Positions 48,635 through 59,005 of a DNA stretch of 64,000 bases are shown here, piece after piece. The translations under genes were made by a program, and so were the position numbers. Below the pieces are notes generated by a model that saw only the letters and a list, made by a program, of their open reading frames with translations, was not told where the DNA came from and did not search any database. The DNA comes from Nipponacmea schrenckii (lineage: Eukaryota > Mollusca > Gastropoda > Lottiidae), in contig CM060201.1 in assembly GCA_030562195.1 (NCBI GenBank), positions 33,772,067 to 33,836,066 of the forward strand, given 5' to 3'. Each line of letters opens with the position of its first letter. Within the stretch, counting starts at the first letter, position 1.

Positions 48635-49108
48635 TTAAGGGGATAATAGGCGTTAGAATACACTCGTCCTACGGCTTATATTTGTGTTTCATATTGACTA
48701 TTATTTAAATAAGTATGCATCCCACACTTTACCAAATTTCAAAAAGCCACAATAAAAATATATTCGGAATTTAAAAAAAAAGCGAGCCAGCGACGAATCC
48801 ATTCATTTTGAGAATAAAAGCGTCTGGTAAATCAACGCTAAAACATCATTGTGGAAGTCAACAGTAGGGGTCAAGGACGCGTGAAAACCCACATGTTAGA
48901 GTTACTTCCCTTTATATTTACACGATTTGAAAATCGCTTGATGGATGGCTCAAGCGTTTTATGATTAACTACTTTATTTTGGGGATTTATCGGAATTTAG
49001 AGGGATTTTGATGTATAGGTAAGTCCACTGATGGATATATACTGTTATTGTCCAAATTTGAGTAAACTTAAAATTTTATGTTCGTTCTAACGCCTATTAT
49101 CCCTTTAA
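48635..49108 (+). mobile_element. 474-bp MITE with 24-bp inverted repeats and TA target duplication
   Basis: Left end 48635-48658 starts TTAAGGGGATAATAGGCG; the right end 49085-49108 is its inverted partner with one mismatch in 24. TA flanks both ends (48633-48634 and 49109-49110). No coding capacity. TA target duplication is the habit of the Tc1/mariner superfamily, so this is probably a non-autonomous member. Confidence 0.88.
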
Positions 49109-49888
49109 TAGAGCTGAAAAGAATATGTTCGTTGACAAATGTTAAATTGTTTAAAATACCAAAATTCATAAGTCTATAATGATTAGATTTAGAGTTAAGA
49201 CCTTCAGAATTAAGCCTGTAATACTTTTCATAAACTAAAATGTCTTCATATACACAACAATAACATCAATAAAACAATGACAAATATCAGCCCCTCTATA
49301 CACAATAGATTACTAGATATTTACCAAGGATATCATCTATTATTCCTACAGTCAGAAATAAACCTTTAAATCAAATTGTAGAAGATATAATAAAAATAGG
49401 ACTTGAATCTCTACACAGAATTAAACACAGGATCCATATCAGTAACAGAACAGTTGCCTCACAGAAAATTGTTTGATACAAAAAAACAAACCCACAAGAG
49501 TAGGAATGTCTAGGACATATCATCAATATTGTAGTAAACAGTATGGTGGCCGAATGTCCAAAAATTGAGTCTGATTCAACTGAGCGAAACCCCTTTCTAC
49601 TTGTGATAAGAGACAATTCTTCATTTAGACATTTAGACGCGCATAAAATAGAAGTAGCAAGCAGTGTTACAGTATCTGGTGCTTTATACTATGTTTGTTT
49701 ATCAATCCAGAAGAAAGTGGATGTAGAAACACACTGTACAGAGACAGATCAGTATTTATTTATTCTGTTGTTTACTGCACTGATATTCTGGCACTATATA
49801 TACTGAATTAGCAGTTCAGATAGAACAATAAACTGAGGTATTGTGTACCATAGGCTATGCACGTTAAAGAACTTTTATTTCCTTGTAT

Positions 49889-50138
49889 CTTGTGCTTCTT
49901 TACCTATGCCTATATCTATATGTCTTATAAACAGTATATCTTGTGCTTCTTTACCTATGCCTATATCTATATGTCTTATAAACAGTATATCTTGTGCTTC
50001 TTTACCTATGCCTATATCTATATGTCTTATAAACAGTATATCTTGTGCTTCTTTACCTATGCCTATATCTATATGTCTTATAAACAGTATATCTTGTGCT
50101 TCTTTACCTATGCCTATATCTATATGTCTTATAAACAG
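49889..50138 (+). repeat. Perfect 51-bp tandem repeat, ~5 copies
   Basis: CTTGTGCTTCTTTACCTATG starts at 49889, 49940, 49991, 50042 and 50093 with no difference that I can see between units. Because 51 is divisible by three, two overlapping open frames run through it with 17-residue repeats; neither is a credible gene. The array follows a family A SINE fragment (49826-49870). Confidence 0.94.
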
Positions 50139-51035
50139 AACTTTTAGTTCTATGATTAAAAACTAACTGATTGAAACTATGTAGAAATTTGAAATAAAGT
50201 TAATTTAACAATGAGGCGTAAAGATGGCCAGTGAAGCAGAAAGATTAACATCTCTCAATAAATACAGTTTACCCTTAATATAACCTGAAATAACCCTATT
50301 TAATAATCTCACTCATCCTTCAGGGCAGGTTATTATAATAAATATATTCTCCAGGGCAATACTTGATTAAGTGATTGAAACCCATTGAGTACAAAATTTG
50401 TAGTACAAATCAAAGTGAAAAAGACTATGTCTGTCTTAGGCCAGACCAACTTTAATAACTAACAGCAATATTGGGTGATCAATAAAATCTCAATATTGGG
50501 TTTCTTGATATAAAAAAATATCACCACTTGTCGATAAAATTGAAAAATCCTCGAAATTTTGCACTTTTGTGAACTTGTGGTGATTCTGTACATAATGAAT
50601 CTCTGTCTAGAAATACAGAATGTTTTCTCAACACCCTTTATATCACTTAAATGGTAATTACTGATTTTATCTTATATCAATTTAAACTATCAAAATTTCA
50701 ATGATTTTAATTTAGATATGAATGACCAATACTTGGACAGGTCAGGGTCACCTGAGTTCAACTTGGGTCATCTGGGGTCAAATAAGGTCATCCATAAGGT
50801 AATGCTTATGATGTTAATACAAAGGTTATATGAGGTGAAGGTAAGAAAATCTTTAGAGAAACAAACATGAACAGATGATTTCAGTAGATTCCAGCCCACG
50901 GAGCTGTTCAATGATAAACCTGACAATAATTCTTATTACTCATCACTCTGTCTTGCATCACTGATAGGACCTGCACCCTGAGTATATTAAGTAAATAATA
51001 ACCTTATTTTAAATATAAACTTTCTGAGCCCTTAC

Positions 51036-51063
51036 CTGGATTTACTGCATCACCCATTGTCAT
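51036..51063 (-). CDS. SMTN-like: Alternative first coding exon (MTMGDAVNP)
   Basis: ATG at 51063, with a second in-frame ATG at 51057, opens MTMGDAVNP and ends in CCAG|GTAAGG. This is a near-consensus donor in phase 1. Joining to 47866 gives ...AVNP-E-KVSAG. Directly upstream lies a 0.5-kb T-rich tandem array (51090-51610). If this is a promoter-proximal exon, its promoter is built of, or pushed aside by, that array. Which of the two ATGs is used cannot be decided from sequence. Confidence 0.52.
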
Positions 51064-51089
51064 TATTTTATTATAGATAGTAATTAACT

Positions 51090-51610
51090 ATTCCTTTTTA
51101 ACTATATTCTTTTTAAAACTACATCCTTTATTCAACTATATTCCTTTTTAATATATCCTTTTTAAAACTATTTCCTTTTTAACTATATCCTTTCAAAACT
51201 ATTTCCTTTTTAATATATCCTTTTTAAAACTATTTCCTTTTTAATATATCCTTTTTAAAACTTTTTCCTTTTTAACTATATTCCTTTAAACTATATCCTT
51301 TTTAATTTATCCTTTTTAAACTATTTCATTTTTAATATATCCTTTTTAAACCATTTTCTTTTTAAAGATATCCTTTTAAAAACTATTTCCTTTTTAAAAG
51401 ATATCCTTCTTAAATAATATCCTTTCTAATTATATACTTTTAATAATATTTCCTTTTTAAAATTATATCCTTTTCGAATATATCCTTTTAAAAATATATC
51501 CTTTTTAACTATGTCCTATAAAACTATGTAATTTTAAAATATTCCTTTTAAATATCCTTTTTAAACTATTTTCTTTTTAACTATATCCAACTTTAATTCC
51601 CTTTTTGAAT
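51090..51610 (+). repeat. Degenerate TATCCTTTTTAA-type array
   Basis: Short units alternating TATATCCTTTTTAA and AACTATTTCCTTTTTAA, period about 14-30 bp with many indels. T-rich on this strand, so A-rich on the gene strand. It lies directly upstream of the MTMGDAVNP first exon. Confidence 0.88.
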
Positions 51611-52261
51611 AATAACAACATCACTAATTTAAAATAACAATTTTCAGGGCCGTGCTATCCTTTTCAACTATATCATATCTATTTATCAATTTTCTTTCAA
51701 TAAGTCATATCCAACTTTAATTTGTTCTCTTTACGTTTTTTGAATAATAACTCTAACAAGTGTTCTAATTAAAAATAACAATTTTAAAGTCCATGCTAAC
51801 TTCTAGTGGATTCCGTGTTAATTGTTATTTTACCACCTATAGACGTATAAAACCTAATATTGATCAAAACAAAATGACAGAGAAATAATCTAAAATAACG
51901 ACCACTTATATTTAGTAATGTTATAAACCTATTCATATCACACGCCAGTATTGTAGGTTAATAACAACCCTTCTAACCTTGTTACGTCCAGTATATGGAC
52001 GGTCTAATATACCTCTTTACTTAATCTGGCTGGATAATCCTCTTTTAGCTAATAACAGTATAATTCTTGAAACATAATCAAACATACTTCATCAAGTAAC
52101 AATATGTTTTTAAATTTATTGCATAAGATTTTGAACTCAGTGTTTTAAATAATATCATTCTAATACATCTTTATGTTTATTTTTCTGCATTAAAATTATT
52201 CTTCTTTTCTGTCAGCCCCTCTGACCTACAGCTACCCATGAGGTTATTATATTTAAACAGC

Positions 52262-52605
52262 AGAAAATGAAATGAATAAGGTTTTACATTTGACTCTTCT
52301 GCACCTTATGAGTTAATGAAGACGGGCAACAACATGCAGTGTGCAATCAGGGAAATTTTGCCAAGAAATTGGCACAAGCCTACATTGGTGATCTCTTACT
52401 TAGGATTAACTTTAATGAGGCCTCAGTTTATTGTCTGATTTGGATGAATAGATGCTTTTTCCATGTCAGTCTCTCAGACCTGCATAACTGACAGAGGCAA
52501 ATCAGGCTCCAAAATCCGAAAGTTTTTCCCAACCTTTGCCAGAATTGAACACTGGACCCTCAGGCTAGTGAGCATGTGTCTTACTCACTGAGCCTTATGG
52601 GCTCC
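52262..52605 (-). mobile_element. Family A SINE, near full length
   Basis: AAATGAAATGAATAAGGTTT, CTTCTGCACCTTATGAGTTA, AACATGCAGTGTGCAATCAG, TTTTTCCATGTCAGTCTCTC and TTACTCACTGAGCC in order, tRNA-like head at the right end. ACAGCAGAAA on the left and ACAGCAGGAA on the right may be a worn target duplication. Confidence 0.85.
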
Positions 52606-52746
52606 ATAAGACAGCAGGAAGTTAGGCATATCAAACTATATGTCCAGTAGGGTTGAACAGTATTCAATACGTCCAGTTAGAGGGTTTACTATTTATTGTA
52701 CTGCATTGAATTCTATTGTTGACATAGACTCTGTATAAATCTTTAC

Positions 52747-52787
52747 CTGAATAGCTATCACAGTCCATCATTGGCCAGTTTGTATCT
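52747..52787 (-). CDS. SMTN-like: Candidate alternative first or early coding exon (MMDCDSYS)
   Basis: Two adjacent ATGs (52771 and 52768) open MMDCDSYS and end in TCAG|GTAAAG, phase 1, which fits the acceptor at 47866. A plausible acceptor (TTATCTACAG) lies just upstream, with the exon beginning at 52787. The exon may therefore be a 41-nt internal exon carrying 5' UTR plus start. If an upstream exon ended in phase 2 it could be coding throughout, because the frame is open across it (DTNWPMMDCDSYS). I could not find such an upstream coding exon. Confidence 0.48.
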
Positions 52788-53598
52788 CTGTAGATAAAAT
52801 AAACTTAGAAACTAGTTGTGGCTGGGCGTACAGGATTAACATCCTAATGAACATGGCTTACTGCCCTTGTTTAAGATTATAATACTAATTAACATGGATT
52901 ACTGCCCAACAATCATTTCACTGTCTCAATCTTTCCAAGTTAAAAAGATATATAGATAGTAACTTGGTACACCCGTGTCAGCAAACTTAAAAGAAAATAT
53001 CAGCAACAACTTTTTGAGAAAAACTACTAAACCACAAGCTAGGCATTTTATTTTAAACCAATTCAGTATCAATCTGATATATTTTGTGTTATTTCTCTGT
53101 AAAAAAAAATATTGATCAAAGAGCTTTTACCTACTTATACATCAGATATATAATTTGTCCTAGAGTAGAGTTTACTATAACAAACTATTATTTTATCGAT
53201 TATTAAGGTTGTATAAAGAAAAGAAATAGTTTACCTGTCAGAAATCCAATGTTCAATGTTAACTATCCAGTATCTATTAAATGTAAACTGATATTTAATA
53301 ATAAGATTCTCTATTTGACATTTCAGAACTAGATTTCAGAAACTAGAGTTCATCTGAATTAAGTCAGATCCAAAAGAGGATATGTGCTTCTGAGGTCCAA
53401 TTAGTTATCAATTTAACTGTCTCAGAATAGAATGTCCAATCTTTATTTTTTTAAAGAAATTGTCAGAAACTTAACCTACTTGATGTGTCCAATCACGATC
53501 TGTGAAGTTAAATTATCTTAATTATCTCTACATTGTCTATAGTGATTAATTAACTTTCTATTGTTATACCAATTAATACATAGTTCATCTGATTTTAC

Positions 53599-53608
53599 CT
53601 GGGGTCAT
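53599..53608 (-). CDS. SMTN-like: Candidate alternative first coding exon (MTP)
   Basis: ATG ACC CCA G followed by donor GTAAAA gives a phase-1 exon of ten coding bases. Joined to the acceptor at 47866 it reads MTP-E-KVSAG. The exon side (CCAG) is good, the intron side is average. With only three codons, chance occurrence is possible. Confidence 0.33.
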
Positions 53609-53689
53609 GTCTTATACCCTCAGGGAGCTTTTACTTTTCTACCCCCCAAAACCTGACCTGATAAACTTCTTATACGCACAGGCTGATGA

Positions 53690-53890
53690 ACCCTGTTAAA
53701 GTTACATCCCCAGAGGCCATCAATGACACTACTCCACACCCACCGTCGTTCAGATGGGACAATAAACTGAGGACCCGTGTGATACAAGCTGTGCACATTA
53801 AAGATCCCTCAACAGTAATCACTAAAAGAGAAGTCTAATGTAGCTGTCCTTGCAAACTGCATGGAAATCTTATTGTCCCTTAAATCAACC
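53690..53890 (+). mobile_element. Family A SINE body fragment, reverse orientation
   Basis: GATGGGACAATAAACTGAGG, GCTGTGCACATTAAAGATCC and CTCAACAG match the reverse complement of the SINE body. A small fragment of the same part is at 49826-49870. Confidence 0.7.
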
Positions 53891-54727
53891 CTGGGTGAGG
53901 TCACATCCCCTCAGGGTAGTCAAAATATTTTAATAACCTTTTGATTTGATTAATGATAAAAAATACAGACAATTGATCTGATTTATCTGAAATCCAGATG
54001 AAGTTCACAACACCTGACAGTGCTGGTCAAACACTCCCAGAAATTTTTTTATTATTTCAAAATATAAAGGTAGAAGCTACATCTTGACTTCAATTTTAAG
54101 TTCAGTTTGTTTTTGATTTATATGTAATATATTTCAATATGTCATACCTAATTGTATCAATATATCATTGATAAATCTGTAAATATTTTAAAATTCACTA
54201 AAAAAGAATTAAATATAATAGTTGGCTATGCTCTGAATATTTAAAAAATCATTCAATAATATAGGTATTACCGGTATATTTAAATGTGCCCATAATGTAT
54301 TTAATTATCTATAATTTAACATAACTTTAAATTTTTAAATGTTATAAATTACCTTTATGCTTTATTTGTCAAATATTTCAAATCTAGATAAAGGAAGATT
54401 AAGAGTTAAGTTGATTCAATTATTATGAAAGCTTTCAATAAAAACTTTACAATATTTACCAATTTAGCTTTAAGTGCAAAAATTATAGCAAACATTGAAA
54501 AAGCAACTTGTAATAACATAATAGAAATCTTCCCTAACTCTATGTGTACAGGTCATGAAGATAATTAGGAGATTTGTTCATGAATTTTGAAAACATGGAT
54601 ACGAGGCAACAAGGGAGAGACTGTATCCAGCATTACTAAGTTCTGTGCTACAAGAATAGGGAATACCACTGGGTGTGAAAACTGAAACAAATTCAACTAA
54701 AAGAAATCTTAAAGAAATGAAATCTAC

Positions 54728-54743
54728 CTGAATAAAGCTTCAT
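54728..54743 (-). CDS. SMTN-like: Candidate alternative first coding exon (MKLYS)
   Basis: ATG at 54743-54741 opens MKLYS and reaches a donor TCAG|GTAGAT after one base of the next codon (phase 1). That phase fits the acceptor of the Ser-rich exon at 47866, giving MKLYS-E-KVSAG. The donor is only moderate and nothing else supports the start, so this is one of the weaker members of the first-exon series. Confidence 0.3.
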
Positions 54744-55299
54744 TGTTTTGGTCAATATCTTCTGATTTGAAATTTCTAAATCTAGTTCTAATTTGACATC
54801 AAAATATTTCCACTGTTAAAATAGTGCTTAATATATAATTGTAGAGTGGTAGGTAAACTCACACAGTCTGAAGCCCTGACTAACAACATGTTTCAGGTTC
54901 TGTTTTAATTTTTCTTAACCCAGTATTTTATAAAAAAACAACCAAAACATTTCTCATAAATTGCTTCAAATTGATAAGAAAGTTAATATTATTTTTTAGA
55001 AAAATGACGTCAAAAGTGAAACAATCTCTGTTATTTTAGATTCAATAAGTTCATTGATTCGTAATATTATTCTAAAGCAAATAACAGAAACTTTTCACTG
55101 AATTAATAAATCGGTGAATTTCGTCAAAAAAATATATAATGACCTGACCTTTGACCTATCATTCAAGAGTTAAAGGATTGATTTGTAAATAATAGACTAG
55201 AAATTGTATGACCTTTCCCTAGTAAAAGTACATGACATGTGTAAAGTAAGGGCTGGAGTATTTTATAACTCTACTGTAGTCTTATATATTGTCAGATCA

Positions 55300-55450
55300 A
55301 TCAGGGATGGTGATTTCACTGTATTTGCCAGTCATGTATGTTAGAACATCAAAAATGTGTTTTTTTATTCATTGTAGAGCTCTATTATAGTCTTGAGTAG
55401 TATGATATTAGTCAGGGATGGTGATTTCACTGTATTTGCCAGTCAAGTTT
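55300..55450 (+). repeat. Two units related to the 27-kb minisatellite
   Basis: TCAGGGATGGTGATTTCACT followed by GTATTTGCCAGTCA occurs twice, 113 bp apart. GATTT..CTGTATTT.CCAGTCATGT is shared with the 48-bp unit at 27033-27826, which shows that the sequence exists outside the array. Confidence 0.7.
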
Positions 55451-58400
55451 ATTAGAATTGCAAAAATGTAGGATCATTGTTTTGGTCTTTGGGATACCTT
55501 ACATTTAGATTTGAAAGGGGTTGGTCTCATATACAGTACAACCGGTCATCAGTCAAAGCTCAAGTTATAAGTACAATATGAATCATATTTCATACAAATA
55601 TTGTAAATAAAATAAATTAGCAACAAAAACATAACTTGTGCAACTTGTCTATAATATCAACAGTACAACTTGTCAATTTTTAAAAGAGAACAGTGGATTT
55701 ACCAGTGAGAGTACAGGGGAGTCATTTGGCCCATATGTACATTGAAAAGTTTTGAAATATGATTTTTGTTCTACAGTTTTTCCAGAAAATATGTGACAGA
55801 ATCAAGGCTGTAAATTGACAAGTTTATGCCTGTCATGATGATTGTACATCTAAAATAACCGATTGAAAATAGACTCTGTCGAACATCCAGTTTAGGAAAC
55901 TAGTATAGTAGTGTAGCATAGTCTGTCACCTCCAAAATATTGTTTAAAAATGTCTGATTGGGGAAAATATACATCAACAGCCCTGGTCAGAATCCAACAA
56001 ATCAATTCAAGTTTTAAAAGGTTTTTTTGTAAAAACCATCTTAAACATTGGTGAATATGACACCCTACAGATTTCTGAAATCAACCTTGAAAGTTGTCCC
56101 CCTTCATCTTCATCTTCCCCTATTTGTACCCCCAGTCAAGAGAGACTAGAACCACCATTGTAAAGTGTAAGTGAATATCACAATGTAAATTTGAGTACTA
56201 GTAATCAAAATGCCTCAAGTTGTACTTTAGCACTGTTAAATATTCTTCCTTGCATAAAATTACAGTCACATAAAAATATAAATCGAAATGTTAAATAACA
56301 AAAGGCTCTAAATGTTATCTGGGCAAACTTGATGGTGAATAAATTGATGTTTTATATTCGCCACAGTGTCAATAGAGATTTGTATGTTCGCTATTTCACA
56401 CTTGTTTAAATTCACATTATCAACGTTAACCCATCACATACACTGTGGAGAATAATTCAACTTTATTAACCCCGTGACTCAAAAATATATTCATGGTTTA
56501 CACGGCAAATAAAAGGTATCATTATTGAAATGTGCATAGAATATACCATGAAGGTTTTCAACCATAAGGACATAATAGACTCAACACTTGTACTTCTCTT
56601 TAGGGATATTTCATGTGTCACAGGCTATACAGGTACTATCTTATCCAAGTACATTGTGATTTTATGCTATCCTTCTGGTCTGGGAATAGTTTTCCTATTG
56701 AAGACCAAACAGCCCATGTTAAGACATCTTAATCCTTTATTGAACTTTTTGGAACTCTTCCGGAAAAAGTTGAATTTAGTCACCTGGATGTAGACAACGA
56801 CACCAAATAATATCAAAACTCAATAGGACCTCATTTTCATACTAACGTAATTTGTAATTCAGGGACACATACAGTAACAAGTTAAAAACCAACGATGTAG
56901 CACAACCTTGACCTTTGTTCTTAATTAAAATGCAAATCTGACTGTTTGTTTTGGGTTCTGTGTTGCAGGTGACTCGAATTGCCATGCATGATCTGACTGA
57001 TGTTCTTTCATTTATCCAAAGACCAACTTTTCTTAAATCACCTGCTGTATTACTAATGAGTCGCTGGAGAAAACTTCATGCTTTTGTTAAATATTAGAAT
57101 TATGTCTGATGCTAATTGATGCAGATTTTTCAATTAGGCTGATACTCGTTAGTTTCAACAGCACTTTAGTCTCCATCAAAAAGTTGCATATTATTGACAG
57201 ATCGCGATGTGTCAGATTACCTATATTGAGTGTGCAACTTAGTAAAAGTAGGACGCCTCAATTGCGGAACCAGACAAAGCTTTCATTTGGCCCCTGATCA
57301 ACTGCCATACCAAAAAGGTTTTCAGTTTCAAAAGCTTACTTAAATACACTTTTTGGTCCAGTGGAAACACGGTTATAATATCAGCACCCTGTTTGCTCTA
57401 GACTGTACACATCAACATTAATGATCTGTCCAAAAGATTGAAATAAAAAAATAGGCTAATACTACTGTCCTAAACTTCCCTTATTGCATGTAGCAACTTT
57501 CATCTGATCAAGAAAAATAGCAAGTAAATTGGTTTCATTTTAATTCTAAGTGTGTTTTTATTCTGCAGGTCATGTTTTGTGATTCTCATTAAAATTGCCT
57601 TTGAATTTCTCTTCATTTAAAAATATCTCAGTTTTATTTGATCATCAAACAGAAGTTGAAGAAAATATAACATAAGAGATTTGAACCAATCAATTAAAAT
57701 TTAAATGAGTTCACAAGCACTTTAGACACAATTTAAGCTATTTTAAGTGTTTCCTTTCAATTCACTGACTACCACAAAACTTGTAACCAATCTTTTTACT
57801 TTCCAGTTTCAGGGAAATAAATTGATGAAAGATATAACAGACGCTAATTGTTAAAAGTTAAATATCTACTTAATGAAATATAGTTTTATAATCTTTTAAA
57901 GGGACAGTTTCATGTTTTTTTTTGGACCAATAAATCCTCAAAAATGGGTCATCAGAAATTAGTAATAGACTTCACAGCTCTCAGTCAAAAATTGAACCTT
58001 CAAATCTATGTATGGCCAGAATTATCCACGTTTTGAAAGTTGAAAATAAGCACTATATATGAGACTTTATAAAGAAAAGACATGTATAGAAAAATGAAAA
58101 ATTAAAGAACAAACCTAGTTTAAGGTCTGTTTGAATGAATTATGCGCAATTTTGTGTATATATAGTATTTCTTAAGATCATATCATGCATTCAAGATCCA
58201 AATAAACCCTAAAAAAGGCAAAACTTGAGTTTTGAAAAAGGCAAAACACATGACCTATAACTATTACTGACATTTCTACTATAACTGTTTTTTTCACCTA
58301 ATATGGTAAAATATTTCAAATAAAAAATATTAATAGTATCATAAGCCTATATTTTATTTTACAAAGAAACCTTGTCATTTTAAACCCAATATCTGCCCAA

Positions 58401-58740
58401 TCTAGGGTCAATAATGTCAAACACTGATAACATTTTTACATTGATTGGATTAGCTAATCTGACCTGTCAATCAAAACCTAGCTGGTAGCCATTGATCAGA
58501 GATTACGTTCTTCAGATTCTGACTTATATTATCAATCATATAATACCAAGATCAATCAGGTATTACTGGTAGATTTTAGATTCAATTCTAAACTTATATC
58601 TTTAAATATAGATTATAATTCAAGTTTTCATTTATATCAATAATGAATTTAAATTAATTTTGAAAATATAATCTTTTATTCATTGTCCATTTCTAAAGTT
58701 TTGTCTATTAGAAGAATTCATTTATATATTAGTTTGGGCT
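55451..58740. other. Upstream or intron region without recognised gene
   Basis: AT-rich. Contains the candidate plus-strand exon-like stretch 56969-57097 discussed in the findings. The other short open frames look random. No repeat family copy recognised. Confidence 0.5.
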
Positions 58741-58749
58741 CAAGTCAAG

Positions 58750-59005
58750 TTGGAAATTTTGATTCACGCACTCATTCACTTGGCTCACAGCAACGTTGAA
58801 GTTTTTTCATTCATTCATTCATTCATTCATTCATTCATTCATTTGTTTGGCTTGACAGAGAGGTTGAAGGTTCTCATTTATTTAATTATTCATTCATTTG
58901 CTTGGCCCTACAGAGAGGTTGAAGCTTTTCATTCATTTAATTATTCATTCATTTGCTTGGCCCTACAGAGATGTTGAAGGTTTTCATTCATTCATTCATT
59001 GAGCA
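58750..59005 (+). repeat. (TTCA)n microsatellite and ~60-bp repeats built on it
   Basis: A TTCA/ATTC run at 58806-58842 is followed by units with TTGGCCCTACAGAGAGGTTG, AAGCTTTTCATTCATTTAAT. The open frame of His/Ser/Phe repeats is an artefact. Confidence 0.9.

Larger units (their letters stand above)
470..54743 (-). other. SMTN-like: Gene span: Ig-domain smoothelin-like gene, 3' end beyond left edge
   Basis: One minus-strand gene built from exons with matching splice phases. Order: short alternative first exons, Ser-rich exon, linker exons, Ig I-set exons, Pro/Ser linker, smoothelin domain, linker towards a CH domain. Main-path coding length in the window is 3,980 nt (1,326 codons plus 2 nt), using the 48.0-kb start and leaving out the 42.6- and 36.0-kb exons. 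Smoothelins are actin-binding proteins of contractile cells whose C-terminal CH domain follows the smoothelin homology region. That CH domain is not in the window and is expected left of base 1. Vertebrate smoothelins, as I know them, have no Ig domains, so the N-terminal half differs from the vertebrate form. Exon joins are inferred from GT/AG signals and phase only. No transcript evidence was available. Confidence 0.8.

Noticed and set aside
49843..50166. Two overlapping open frames with perfect 17-residue repeats
   Set aside because: Produced by a 51-bp tandem repeat in two frames at once, so not evidence of a gene.
53235..53290. Exon ending in the strong donor CTGACAG|GTAAAC
   Set aside because: Stops are present in the frames checked and there is no ATG. 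It could be a noncoding 5' exon but cannot be shown to be one.
54272..54293. Sixth first-exon candidate (MGTFKYT)
   Set aside because: Phase fits, but the donor CCG|GTAATA is poor and nothing else supports it, so it is mentioned only in the first-exon finding.
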